64,000 nt of DNA from Candidatus Leptovillus affinis (GTDB lineage: Bacteria; Chloroflexota; Anaerolineae; Promineifilales; Promineifilaceae). This document shows, one piece after another, positions 45,157-57,094 of the stretch (positions are counted from its first letter, which is position 1; each line of letters begins with the position of its first letter). The position numbers and the translations under genes were made by a program. Location: NCBI GenBank assembly GCA_016705235.1, contig JADIYP010000003.1, forward strand, positions 124,001 through 188,000. The letters run 5' to 3'. Under the pieces are notes generated by a model. That model was not told the origin of the DNA. It saw only the letters and a list, made by a program, of their open reading frames with translations, and made no database searches.

Positions 45157-47902
45157 ATGGGCAGCCACACCCCCTATTCCCACGAACCCGCCCTCAACCG
45201 AAATCTATTCCTCGGTAGTTGGCGGCTGCTATTTTGGTTGTTTTTTCATCCGGCCGCCTGGCGCGCCCACCTCGCGGGCATCGATCCCCACCTGCCGCCC
45301 GATTTTTGCCTGGCCGAACTCAAAGCCGCCCAACTGAAAAACTTCGCCTTTTGGCGGCTGCTGACCATGCTCTTTTTGGCCTGGCCCTTTTTGCTCATGC
45401 TGCTCGTCGGCCTGATTTTGTGGCTTTTAGGCCTGCCGCTCGCGAGCATTGCCCTGGGACTCATTGTCGGTGGGGGGATTGCCCTGTTAGCCAGCCTGGC
45501 CGCCAGCATGGTCGGTAGTCTGGCCGTGGGCACGGCCGTTGGCCTGGGCACAGGTCTCGTCACCGGCATCGTCGCCGGACTGACTCTCGGCGAAGCTGCC
45601 ACCCCCATTACCGCCACCACCATTTCCTTCGATCTGCTCCTCGGCACGGTCATCGGTCTGGCCAGCGGTTTATCCGGCGGGCTGGCCTACGGCGTCACCA
45701 TCGGCGTCACCGGCGGCGCGCGCGATTTAGCCCCCGCGTACTCCATGCCCCGGCAAGTCAGCGGCGTCCTGGTGGGCATTCTGGTCGGTTTGCTTGGCGG
45801 CCTCGTGGTCGGCCGCTTCACCGAATCCTGGCTGGCCGGGCTGGCGTTGGGCTTGCCCTTCGGTTTGGCCATCGCCTGGCGCACGGCCAACTGGCAGCGC
45901 GGCCTTGTCTGGGGCGTCCTGTTAAGCGCCATTGCCTCGTTGTCGATGGGGTTGACCTTCATTTCGCCGGAAACTGGCGCCTTAAGCGCCGTCCTCAGCA
46001 TTTTTCGTCTGGCGGCCCTCATGATTGCCTTGTTTGCCCTGCCTTACGTTCTGGCGGAGCGCATTGCCGGCCCCTGGGCAGGCGCGTTGGCCGGGGCTTT
46101 GGGCAGCGGCAGCGGTTTGTTCGCCCTGGCTTCCACCACCCAATCTTTTGGCCCAATTTTACTGTTCACGCTGGCCGGTACATTGTTGGGCTTAACGCTG
46201 GCCTGGTGGCGGCCGATTGTTACGTACCCAATTGTCACCGCCTGGAACCTTGCCCTGATGCGTTTGGATGAGCGGCGCTTGCCTGGGGCACGGCCGTCGC
46301 TGATTCGCTGGCACTCCGCTTTCTGGGATGAGCTGCAGCGGCTGCCGCTGGTGGGGCTAGACACCCACATTTTGCTGCTGTTGCAATACAACCAGGCAGA
46401 GGGCACGGCCGTGATGGATTCGCTCATACACGGCCGTCAGCGCTGGGCGGCGCAGGCGGCGCAGATCGAAACCGACGCCCGCCAGTTGGCGCAGTGCCGC
46501 GATATTCAGGCCATCGGCGATGTCCAGCGCACCCTGGCCGCCGGTGAATTATCCGGCCCGGCCAGCGCTTTGCTGCGCAGCTTCAGCCGCGTCAGCCGCG
46601 ACGTTATCGCCGCGCAGCGCCAGGAAAGCGCCTACAACCAGCGGCTGGCCCTCAACGCCGTCGAAGACCGGCTGGATGGCCTGCTGCGCGAGCTGACCCG
46701 CAGCAACGAACGGTACGCCGACCGCTTCCGCCCCATCGCCGCCGCCTGGCGCGAAGTCGTGGCTCAGGCCAATCAACAACTCGTCGCCGAAGCGGAGCTG
46801 CGCCAGGAAATCGACAGCCCTTACATCATCGGCGTCCCCCTCACCGAGCAGCAAGAAATCTTCATCGGCCGCGCCGACATCAGCGCGCGCATCGAACAAC
46901 TGCTGCTGGATCGGCGGCAGCCGCCGCTGCTGCTCTATGGCCAGCGGCGCGTGGGCAAGACCTCCCTGCTCAACAATTTGGGCCGCCTGCTGCCCAGCAC
47001 CATCATCCCCTGTTTGTCGATTTGCAAGGCCCGGCCACCCGCGCCAGCGATAACGCCGGCTTTCTCTACAATTTGGCCCGGTCGATCACCCGTTCCGCCC
47101 GGCAGCGCGACCTGATTTTGCCCTCGCTCACGCGGGAGAATCTGGCGGACGATCCGTTTTCCCACTTTGAGGAGTGGCTCGACGAAGTGGAGCAGGCGCT
47201 CGACGGCAATTTGGCCCTGCTGATGCTGGATGAATTTGAAGTGCTGGCCGACGCATTGGACAAAGGGCGGTTTGACGAAGTGACGGTGATGGGCATGGTG
47301 CGCCATCTGATCCAGCACCGCAGCCGGTTCAAACTGCTGCTTTCCGGCTCGCATACTCTGGACGAGTTTCAGCGGTGGGCCGGGTATCTGATCAACGTGC
47401 AGGTGGTGCACATCAGCTATCTCAGCCCGGCGGAGACGCGCCAACTGGCCGCGCAGCCGGTGGGTGATTTTGCCTTGCGCTACGAAACGGCCGCTTTAGA
47501 CCGCGTCCTGGCGCTTACGCGGGGGCATCCGTTTTTGGCGCAGCTTTTGTGCGCGGAAATTGTGGCCTTAAAAAACGAGCAGCCCCCGGAGCAGCGGCGG
47601 CTGGCGCAGGCAGCGGATGTGGAAACGGCCGTTTCCCCGCCCTCCAGCACGGCAGCTTCTTTTTTGCCGACATCGAACAAAACCAGGTGGACCGGGTTGG
47701 GCGGGAAGTGCTGCGCCTGATGGCCAGCCACGACGAAGGCGAGGCCACGCCCCGCCGCGAATTGGTCGCCTTTGTGCCCAGCCTGATGGCCCTGGAAGAA
47801 TCCCTGCTGCATTTGCAGCAGCGTGAATTGATCGAAACGGTTGAGGGCGGTTACCGTTTCCAGGTGGAGTTGGTGCGCCGCTGGTTTGCGGAACGGCCGT
47901 AA
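45157..47902 (+). CDS. Polytopic membrane protein with C-terminal STAND/AAA-type ATPase; two frameshifts
   Basis: After a soluble head, residues 70-390 contain about ten hydrophobic segments with glycine-rich internal repeats (GTAVGLGTGLVTGIVAGLTLG-like; about 115-250). A helical region (about 400-560) leads to the ATPase: FIGRADISARIEQLL, LLLYGQRRVGKTSLLNNLG (P-loop), LALLMLDEFEVL (Walker B) and HPFLAQLLCAEIV. The frame breaks at two four-C runs, 47007-47010 and 47635-47638; one extra C at each restores IIPLFVDLQGP and VSPALQHGSFFFADIEQ. About 915 residues. Two bp after the BTAD-ATPase gene, so a regulator/membrane sensor pair is inferred. Confidence 0.78.
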
Positions 47903-47962
47903 CGATTGACGCTGCCAGATTTTGTGGCTACACTGTAGCCATCAACACCTGAGGGTACCAAA

Positions 47963-48235
47963 ATGGCGGAAAAAATTGGCGTGCGCGAATTGAAAAATCA
48001 AACGTCACAAATTGTCCGGGCCGTTCGTGAGGACATGGCGGAATATGTCATCACCCTGCACGGCAAACCGGTAGCAATGCTGCGCCCAATCACGGAAGCG
48101 GACGAAGAAGCGCTGCGGCAGTTGGAAACGGCCGAATTTTTAGCCAAAATGGACCAATTGGCGGTGGAAATAGCCGCCGATTGGCATGTGGCGCAAACGG
48201 CCGTTGAACTCGTCGCCGAACAGAGGCGCGGCTAA
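47963..48235 (+). CDS. Phd/YefM-type antitoxin
   Basis: Ninety residues starting EKIGVRELKNQTSQIVRAV, the N-terminal DNA-binding fold of Phd/YefM antitoxins, followed by YVITLHGKPVAMLRP, the typical beta-hairpin, and an acidic helical tail that would wrap the toxin. The stop overlaps the start of the PIN gene (TAATG), the usual coupling of type II toxin-antitoxin pairs. Expected to repress its own promoter and neutralise the PIN ribonuclease. Confidence 0.88.
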   Translation: MAEKIGVRELKNQTSQIVRAVREDMAEYVITLHGKPVAMLRPITEADEEALRQLETAEFLAKMDQLAVEIAADWHVAQTAVELVAEQRRG

Positions 48236-48639
48236 TGGCTGTCCTGGATGCCAGCGTCGTCGTGGCCCTTTTCAGCGCCAACGAACCCCATCATGCCGCC
48301 AGCCGCGAGTGGTTTGTTCGGGCGACGGCCGTTGCGGAGCCACTCATCGCCCCGGTTATCGTTTTGGCGGAAGTTGCCGCAGCCCTCAGCCGGGCCAAAG
48401 GCGACCCGGCGTTGGCGCAGCAAGTTATTCAACTCCTGGGTCAGGGCGGCTTGTTTGAATTGGTTCCCATCTCGTTGGCTTTGGCAGAACAGGCGGCAGC
48501 CGTGGCTATCTCGGCGCAGATTCGCGGCTGTGATGCGGTTTATGTGGCGTTAGCGCAGCAGCTAAACCAGACGCTGATCACCCTTGATCATGAACAATTA
48601 GCGCGAGGCACGGCCGTAATCCGCGTACAAACACCGTAA
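48235..48639 (+). CDS. vapC: PIN-domain toxin (VapC-like ribonuclease)
   Basis: 134 residues with the PIN acidic set: AVLDASVVVALF (Asp5), LAEVAAAL (Glu near 43), RGCDAVYVALA (Asp near 99) and TLDHEQLARG (Asp near 117), which coordinate Mg2+ for RNA cleavage. Length is normal. Translationally coupled to the antitoxin by TAATG. VapC toxins cleave tRNA or rRNA when the antitoxin is degraded; the target cannot be read here. Confidence 0.9.
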   Translation: MAVLDASVVVALFSANEPHHAASREWFVRATAVAEPLIAPVIVLAEVAAALSRAKGDPALAQQVIQLLGQGGLFELVPISLALAEQAAAVAISAQIRGCDAVYVALAQQLNQTLITLDHEQLARGTAVIRVQTP

Positions 48640-48660
48640 ATTCCAAATGGAGAGTGACAA

Positions 48661-50719
48661 TTGAGCGATCTACACCCTGCCTTTGACTGGCGCGAAGTGG
48701 CGCGTTTGGCGCTGGCTTCGCGCTTGCTGGACGAACTGGAAGAAAACGAACTCACGCCCTCCGGCCTGGTGACCTACCAGTTTTCGGCGCGCGGGCATGA
48801 ATTGGGCCAATTGCTCATCAGCCAACTGCTGACACGGCCGTACGACGCCGCCAGCGTCTATTACCGGTCACGGCCGTTTATGCTCGGCTCCGGTTTTACA
48901 CTGGAAGAAGCGCTGACCGCCGACATGGCCCGGCGCGGCAGCCTCAGCGACGGCCGTGACGTGGGCGTGGTCTTCAATTTGCCCCGCCGCCAGCGCGCTC
49001 TGGTCCTGCCCAACGCCGCCGACGTCGGCTCGCAGTACACGCCGGGCGCGGGCTGGGCGCAAGCCATTCGTTATCGGCAGGACGTGTTGGGCGAAGATGT
49101 GCAGGCAAGCATCGCCGTGGTATTTGGCGGCGATGGCTCCGTCGCCAGCAACGGCTTCTGGAGCGCGCTGACGATGGCGGCGACGTTGAGCCTGCCCCTG
49201 CTGCTGGTCATCGAGGACAACGATTACGCCATCTCCGTGACCGGCGACCACCAGACGCCGGGGCGCAACGTCGCCCAAAATCTGGCGGCGTTTCACAATT
49301 TGCAAATTTGGGACGGCAGCGGCACGAATCCGGCGGAAACGGCCGTGTTGGTAGAAACGGCCGTCGCCTTCGTGCGCCAAAACCGGCGGCCCGGCCTGCT
49401 GCGCCTGCGCGTGCCGCGCCTGTCCGGCCATTCCAGCGTCGACAATCAGGCGTATAAATCGGCCGCCGAGCGCGAGGCGGAATGGGCGCGCGACCCTATC
49501 CCGGCGCTGCAAGGCGTATCTGGTTCCCGCGCTGCTGGACGAAGCGGGCTGGGCAGATTTGCGGCAGGAGGTGGAAACGGCCGTGCAAACCGCCCGTCGC
49601 ACCGCCGAAGCCACGCCGCCCGCCGAACCATCCAGCGTAACCCGCTTCGTGTTATCCGAACCGGGCTTTCCACAGCAGACTGGCGGATTGGTAAGCGAGG
49701 GGATTGTGCTGCCGAGGGGAACGGCCGTGTCCCAACCGCCTGATCCGCGCCGCCTCACCGTCATCGAAGCTGTCCGGCGCACGCTGGATGTGGAGTTGGC
49801 CCTGAATCCGCGCTGCCTGGTGTTTGGCGAAGACGTGGGCTTGAAGGGTGGCGTTCATGCCGCCACCCTGGGGCTGCAAGCCAAATACGGCCCCCAGCGC
49901 GTGTTCGACACCAGTCTGTCCGAGGAGGGCATTATCGGGCGGGCGGTGGGCATGGCCCTGGCGGGATTGGTTCCCGTGCCGGAAATTCAGTTCCGCAAAT
50001 ATGCTGATCCGGCCACCGAGCAGCTCAATAACTGCGGCACGATTCGCTGGCGCAGCGCCAACAAGTTCGCCGCGCCCATCGTGGTGCGCATTCCCGGCGG
50101 CTACCGCAAAATCGGCGATCCCTGGCACAGTGTCACCAGCGAGGTGACGTTGGCCCATCAGCCGGGCTGGCTGCTGGCGGCTCCATCCAACGCCGAAGAT
50201 GCGGTGGGGCTGCTGCGCGCCGCCCTGCGCGGCAACGATCCGGTTATCTTTTTTGAGCATCGCTATTTGCTGGACGCGGCCTGGGGCAGACGGCCGTATC
50301 CCGGCGACGAGTTTGTGCTGCCTTTTGGCCAGGGGCGGCTGGTAACAATCGGCGACGACCTGACGGTGGTGACGTGGGGGGCGATGGTGGAGCGCTGCGA
50401 ACTGGCGGCGCAGGCATTGGCGGCGGCGATAGAGATCATCGACCTGCGGACGCTGGTTCCCTGGGACCAGGAGATGGTGCTGGCGTCGGTGCGCAAAACG
50501 TCCAAAGTACTCATCGTCCACGAGGATATTGGCCTGGGCGGTTTTGGCGCGGAGATCGCGGCGACGATTGCTCAGGAGGCGCTGCTGGACCTGGACGCGC
50601 CCATCCAGCGGGTGACGGCGCCGTCCTGCCCGGTGCCGTTTAACACGGGGTTGATGACGGCCGTTGTCCCCAGCGTCGAAAAAATTCGTGAGAAGATGGA
50701 TTGGTTGTTGGGTTTTTGA
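48661..50719 (+). CDS. Fused alpha-beta E1 component of a 2-oxoacid dehydrogenase; one frameshift
   Basis: TTG start with ggagag upstream. The alpha half has VVFGGDGSVASNGFWSALT and IEDNDYAIS, the Gly-Asp-Gly...Asn thiamine diphosphate motif (about residues 160-200). The frame breaks near 49508; dropping one base reads LKAYLVPALLDEAGW and joins the beta half (ALNPRCLVFGEDVG, GMALAGLVPVPEIQF, DLRTLVPWDQEMVL). Full length is about 685 residues, as in fused E1 proteins of branched-chain 2-oxoacid or acetoin dehydrogenases. It decarboxylates a 2-oxoacid and transfers the acyl group to an E2 lipoyl domain. No E2 or E3 gene lies in the window. Confidence 0.85.
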
Positions 50720-50731
50720 GGATTTGGTTTG

Positions 50732-50787
50732 TGAGGCGTGATGCGTGATGCGTGACTCTCTTGATCACGCATCACGCATCACGCCTC
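50732..50787. repeat. GCGTGAT heptamer hairpin
   Basis: gaggcgtgatgcgtgatgcg pairs with cgcatcacgcatcacgcctc across actctcttgat; it lies between the convergent E1 and beta-lactamase-like genes and may serve as a bidirectional terminator. Confidence 0.8.
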
Positions 50788-50791
50788 ATTC

Positions 50792-51637
50792 TCATTTCCC
50801 AAGCATCTCGTCGTAGAGGATTTTGGCGATGCGGCCGATGAGCAGCACGCCGGGGGAGTCGGGGGACCAGTGTTCGGGGGAGGGGTCGTCGGCGGTCATG
50901 ACGGTGAGGGCGAAACCTTGTTGGGTTTGCCAGGAACCGCGCCAGACGACGGCCGTTTGCGCCCGCATGCCCACCAATGATCCCGTTTTGCCGGCCAGGT
51001 GGAGCTTTTGCTCCTCCGGCTCGTCGCTGCCATAGGGCGAAAAGGGCAGGTAGCGACCTGTCCGGTCGGCGCCAACCCCGTCCATCAGACGCAGCATTTC
51101 GTCGCAGGCGGCGGGAGAGACGTGTTGATGGCGGAAAACGGCCGTGATCATCCGCGTCAGGCTCTCCGGCGAGGCCGTGCCCAGGTTACGCTGGTCTTTG
51201 GCGATTTCGCCGAAGTCAATTTTGCGATGGAGCCGCACGTCGGGGTAGTCGTTTTTGTTCAGCCAGGTATTCACAGCGTCCAGTCCTACATGATCAATAA
51301 GGACATTAGTCGCCAGATTGTCGCTGATGCTCATCATCAAGAAGGCCCAGTCGCGGATGGGCATGGTCAGCCCCGGCGAGAGGTGCTGCAAGAGGCCGCT
51401 GCCGCCAATTTTGTCGGCGCGGCGCAGCATGAGCGGCGCATTCAGGTCGTAGAGGCCATCCTCCACCTGCTGCATCAGGGTAAGCAGCACCGGCAGCTTG
51501 ATGACGCTGGCGGTGGGGTAAATGTCGTCGGCGCGCAGGCGGATAGATTCGTTGGTTTGCAGGTTTTGGGCGGCGAGGGCGAAACGGCCGTTAAAGCCTG
51601 TGGCCGCCTGTTCAATGGCTGAGAGTATGGTGGACAT
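50792..51637 (-). CDS. Class A beta-lactamase-like serine hydrolase
   Basis: The ATG at 51637 follows aagagaa; a longer frame through the upstream heptamer array is an artefact. Motifs: TASVIKLP (S44-x-x-K47), ISDNLATN (S105-D106-N107) and LAGKTGS (K217-T218-G219), the three active-site elements of class A enzymes. 281 residues. No signal peptide is visible, unusual for an enzyme acting on cell-wall or secreted beta-lactams, so a cytosolic esterase or amidase role is possible. The omega-loop Glu could not be placed with certainty (candidate near KIDFGEIAKDQRNLGT). Confidence 0.82.
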   Translation of the reverse strand: MSTILSAIEQAATGFNGRFALAAQNLQTNESIRLRADDIYPTASVIKLPVLLTLMQQVEDGLYDLNAPLMLRRADKIGGSGLLQHLSPGLTMPIRDWAFLMMSISDNLATNVLIDHVGLDAVNTWLNKNDYPDVRLHRKIDFGEIAKDQRNLGTASPESLTRMITAVFRHQHVSPAACDEMLRLMDGVGADRTGRYLPFSPYGSDEPEEQKLHLAGKTGSLVGMRAQTAVVWRGSWQTQQGFALTVMTADDPSPEHWSPDSPGVLLIGRIAKILYDEMLGK

Positions 51638-51650
51638 AGAGTTTTCTCTT

Positions 51651-51737
51651 GATGCGTGATGCGTGATGCGTGATGCGTGATGCGTGATGCGTGATGCGTG
51701 ATGCGTGATGCGTGACCAAAACAAGCATCACGCATCA
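51651..51737. repeat. Nine tandem GATGCGT heptamers with a short inverted right arm
   Basis: Nine exact head-to-tail copies of gatgcgt (51651-51713), then gatc-poor spacer ccaaaacaa and gcatcacgcatca. The array lies between two minus-strand genes, in the leader of the beta-lactamase-like gene. Confidence 0.9.
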
Positions 51738-51741
51738 GTTC

Positions 51742-52887
51742 CTACTTTTCCGCTTCCGGGATGGCGTACAACGCGCCGTTGTCGCTGCCCACGTAGACCA
51801 CGCCGTCGGCGATGGTGGGCGACGAGACGCCGCCGCCGGTGGTGAAGAGCCAGGTTTGTTGGCCGTTACGGCCGTTTACTGCATACAAATTCTGGTCCCA
51901 ACTGCCAAAATAGACGATGCCATCGGCAATAGCCGGCGAGGAAAAAACGCTGCCCGACGTGGGAAAATTCCACCGTTCCACGCCGGTATTTTCTTCCACG
52001 GCATATAACTTGCCGTCCAGATTGGTCAGATAGACCAGGCCATTCCAGATGGCCGGCGAAGAGTACGCTTCAGAGGTCATGGGGAAGCGCCAGCGCAGTT
52101 GATGGCTGGTCAGGTCCACGGCAAGTAGCTCGCCGGTGAGCATTTCGGTGGTCACCGGGTAATAGGCCACCCCGTCGCCCAGGGCCGGGCCGGCCGTAAA
52201 GCTGGTGTTGGGCACAGAGAATTCCCATATTTTTTCGCCGTTGATGGCTTTAACGGCCGTCAGCACCCCCGCGCCGTTGCCAAAATAAACCACATTGTCG
52301 GCGATGGCCGCCTCGAAGGAAATCGGGCTGCCGGTTTCCACATGCCACGCTTCCTGCCCGTCGTTCACGTTGATGGCGTACAGGTTGCCATCTTCGCTGC
52401 CGATGTAGGCTAACCCATTGGCGATGGCCGGCGATGCGGTGATGCTGCCCTGGGTGGCAAAGCGCCACAGTTCCTGGCCATCGGCGCGGTTGATGGCGTA
52501 CAAGTTGCCATCCATGCCGCCGACATAGACCACGCCGCCGGAGACGGCCGGCGAGGAAATGATTGGTTCGCCGGGCGTGCCGACGGCCGTGCGCCATGTC
52601 TCCGCGCCGGTGGCGGTGTCAGCGGCGAATAAATTGCCATCGTAGCTGCCAAAGTAGACGGTGTTTTCTACAACGGCGGGGGCGGTGAAGACCCATTCTC
52701 CGGCGGCAAACTGCCATTTGGGGAGGGCGGGATTTTTAACGGCCGTTGTCTCATACACGCCGTTGCGCAGTAGATTGGCGCTAAAAAAAGCTTCAGGCCC
52801 CGTTTCTGACGGCGCGCCGTCGCGGTTGCGCCCACAGGCGGCTAAAATCAATAAGCTGAGAAGAAAAACCAAACTCCATTTACGCAT
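51742..52887 (-). CDS. PQQ-like beta-propeller lipoprotein
   Basis: A lipoprotein signal ends in Cys18 (LILAAC). The remaining 360 residues are seven or eight blades with the repeated pattern G-x-V-Y-x-G-(S/G)-x-D-G-x-L-Y-A-(I/V)-(N/D) followed by Gly-x-(Glu/Gln)-x-x-Trp, as in BamB and PQQ-binding-like propellers. No catalytic residues were identified, so a scaffold or outer-face assembly role similar to BamB is possible; in a Chloroflexota-like cell the location would be the outer leaflet of the cytoplasmic membrane. It is 104 bp upstream of the beta-lactamase-like gene in the same direction, with the heptamer array between. Confidence 0.8.
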   Translation of the reverse strand: MRKWSLVFLLSLLILAACGRNRDGAPSETGPEAFFSANLLRNGVYETTAVKNPALPKWQFAAGEWVFTAPAVVENTVYFGSYDGNLFAADTATGAETWRTAVGTPGEPIISSPAVSGGVVYVGGMDGNLYAINRADGQELWRFATQGSITASPAIANGLAYIGSEDGNLYAINVNDGQEAWHVETGSPISFEAAIADNVVYFGNGAGVLTAVKAINGEKIWEFSVPNTSFTAGPALGDGVAYYPVTTEMLTGELLAVDLTSHQLRWRFPMTSEAYSSPAIWNGLVYLTNLDGKLYAVEENTGVERWNFPTSGSVFSSPAIADGIVYFGSWDQNLYAVNGRNGQQTWLFTTGGGVSSPTIADGVVYVGSDNGALYAIPEAEK

Positions 52888-52901
52888 ATAGTCCTCACAA
52901 T

Positions 52902-52934
52902 GAGACCCTAAGGATTTCTGAAACCCTTAGGGTC
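52902..52934. repeat. Short member of the AGACCCCAAGGGTTTG family
   Basis: agaccctaagg and ccttagggtct pair around atttctgaaa in the gap between the propeller lipoprotein and the aconitase gene. Confidence 0.75.
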
Positions 52935-52968
52935 TTGGATCGCGCCGCACGCCGCTAAAAGCGACCTG

Positions 52969-55653
<2,685 letters not shown>

Positions 55654-55953
55654 AAGTCACCTCGTTGTGAAATGGCGGATTGCGGATTGAACTGTGTGTT
55701 GTCGCTTTCCTGGGAAATCATGTCAAATATCAGGGGGCTGCCCCTTGCAGACTTTATTATAGCCAAAATGGAGATTGGGGAAACGGCCGTTTATAGGGAT
55801 ATAATGAAGCGCCATACAGTCAATGGCGCAGTTGGTAAATAATTGGCAACAGTTCAGGTCTCTCTGGGAAGAGCCTAAGGGTTTTAGGTCCAGATAATCT
55901 GGCTTCTCAAGAGCAAACCCCTAGGGTCTGAACAGCAGCAAGGAAGGTAAGTT
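55654..55953. repeat. Intergenic region with reverse copy of the AGACCCCAAGGGTTTG repeat (55852-55929)
   Basis: The gap between divergent aconitase and AsnC-domain genes. The reverse repeat begins ttcaggtctctctggg (the complement of the conserved tail), then cctaagggttttaggtc and ends caaacccctagggtct. The rest holds one ACGGCCGT (near 55785) but no gene or clear promoter. Confidence 0.7.
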
Positions 55954-56232
55954 ATGGTTAGTGCGGTGGTTTTGTTGAATGTGGAACCTGGCCAGGTGAA
56001 CGAGGTCGGGGCGCGGCTGGCCGAGTTAAAGGGCATCAGTGAAGTGTTCTCCGTGGGCGGGCGGTTTGATCTGGTGGCGATTATTCGAGTGAAGGATAAT
56101 GACACGATGGCCCAACTGGTGACGGAGCGGATGCACAGCGTGCCAGGCATCAGCAATTCAGAGACGTTGATTGCGTTCCGTGTGTTTTCGGAGCATGATT
56201 TGGCGGCGATGTTCTCGATTGGGTTGGAGTGA
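55954..56232 (+). CDS. Stand-alone Lrp/AsnC ligand-binding (RAM) domain protein
   Basis: 92 residues: SAVVLLNVEPGQVNEVGARL, a beta-alpha-beta-beta-alpha-beta fold with GISEVFSVGGRFDLVAIIRV and a C-terminal strand ETLIAFRVFSE. This is the RAM domain of Lrp/AsnC regulators without the helix-turn-helix, a form found as small amino-acid sensors. It probably binds an amino acid as an oligomer. Its stop (TGA) overlaps a GTG that could start the next gene. Confidence 0.85.
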   Translation: MVSAVVLLNVEPGQVNEVGARLAELKGISEVFSVGGRFDLVAIIRVKDNDTMAQLVTERMHSVPGISNSETLIAFRVFSEHDLAAMFSIGLE

Positions 56233-56315
56233 GTTTAGGGAAGGAGATTGAGGAGTGGAGAGCGCTGAATCTTCACATCCCAGTTTCCGCCGAAGCGGAA
56301 CCCCGGTTTTTCTTC

Positions 56316-56882
56316 ATGAATGAATCTGTGTTTGACGAGTTTCCGGTGCTGGAAACGGAGCGGCTGCTGCTGCGGGCGGTACGGCCGTCTGACGTAACGG
56401 CCGTATACGCCATTTTTTCTGACGAGGCGGTGACGCGTTATTATGGGCTGGAAACGTATACGGCCGTGGAAGAAGCCGCCCAGCGTATTGCCGCGATTCG
56501 TCAAAGTTACCTCAAGGGGCGCTCGATCCGCTGGGCCATCACCCACAAACATGACGATAGGTTGATCGGTACGGTCGGGTTGATGAACTGGCGGCCAAAA
56601 TATTTCCAGGCGACCATCGGGTATGAATTGGCCCAAACCCATTGGCGGCAAGGAGTGATGACGGAAGCGTTAACGGCCGTGATCGATTTCAGTTTTGTCG
56701 TCGTGGCGCTCAATCGCCTGGAAGCCTTTGTCGTGCCGGAAAACACGCCATCCATCTCCCTGCTGGAAAAATTGGGCTTCGTCAACGAAGGGTTAATGCG
56801 CGAATATGGCTATTGGCGGCAGGCGTTTCATGACCTGTTTCTGTTTTCGCTGCTGCGAAAGGATTGGTCGTCTATGGATTGA
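56316..56882 (+). CDS. GNAT-family N-acetyltransferase, RimJ/RimL-like
   Basis: LETERLLLRAVRPSD near the start, IGYELAQTHWRQGVMTEAL (acetyl-CoA-binding motif A) and a final FVVPENTPSISLLEKLGF are the RimJ/RimL pattern. ATG 56316 gives 188 residues, the normal length; a GTG at 56229 overlapping the previous stop would add 29 residues (EEWRALNLHIPVSAEAE) and cannot be excluded. It transfers an acetyl group from acetyl-CoA to an amine, perhaps a ribosomal protein N-terminus or a small molecule. Confidence 0.85.
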   Translation: MNESVFDEFPVLETERLLLRAVRPSDVTAVYAIFSDEAVTRYYGLETYTAVEEAAQRIAAIRQSYLKGRSIRWAITHKHDDRLIGTVGLMNWRPKYFQATIGYELAQTHWRQGVMTEALTAVIDFSFVVVALNRLEAFVVPENTPSISLLEKLGFVNEGLMREYGYWRQAFHDLFLFSLLRKDWSSMD

Positions 56883-57032
56883 TATTCCATTTTTCCACCA
56901 ACAACGGGGTTTTAGGCATTTCGCGGTTGGCTGGCGCGACGCGTGATAGGTGAATGGGGGGCGTTACGTCCATCACGTTAAACACACCAACCCAACAAAA
57001 TCCCCAAAGCCCGAATATGTCCCTGATCGTTC

Positions 57033-57060
57033 TTTACACCGCACTCTTTCTTAATGTAAT
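57033..57060 (+). promoter_or_regulatory. Candidate promoter of the surface-protein gene
   Basis: TTTACA (57033-57038) and TGTAAT (57055-57060) are 16 bp apart, 35 bp before the ATG, with aggatgg as the ribosome-binding site. The word ttaatgtaatgt also lies in the 43225-43480 gap. Confidence 0.45.
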
Positions 57061-57094
57061 GTGCCGTTTTTTATCTTCATAGGATGGTAGCAAA

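Noticed and set aside
43481..47902. SARP-type activator as part of an antibiotic cluster
   Set aside because: BTAD regulators often control antibiotic synthesis in actinobacteria, but no biosynthetic genes are present here; BTAD-ATPase fusions are also common outside such clusters.
51637..51724. Longer N-terminus for the serine hydrolase
   Set aside because: The extension is wholly encoded by the heptamer array and reads as a Arg-Ile-Thr-His-His-Ala-Ser repeat; the internal ATG has a usable ribosome-binding site.
51651..51737. Possible CRISPR array
   Set aside because: The repeats are seven bases long and directly adjacent without spacers; no cas gene is present.
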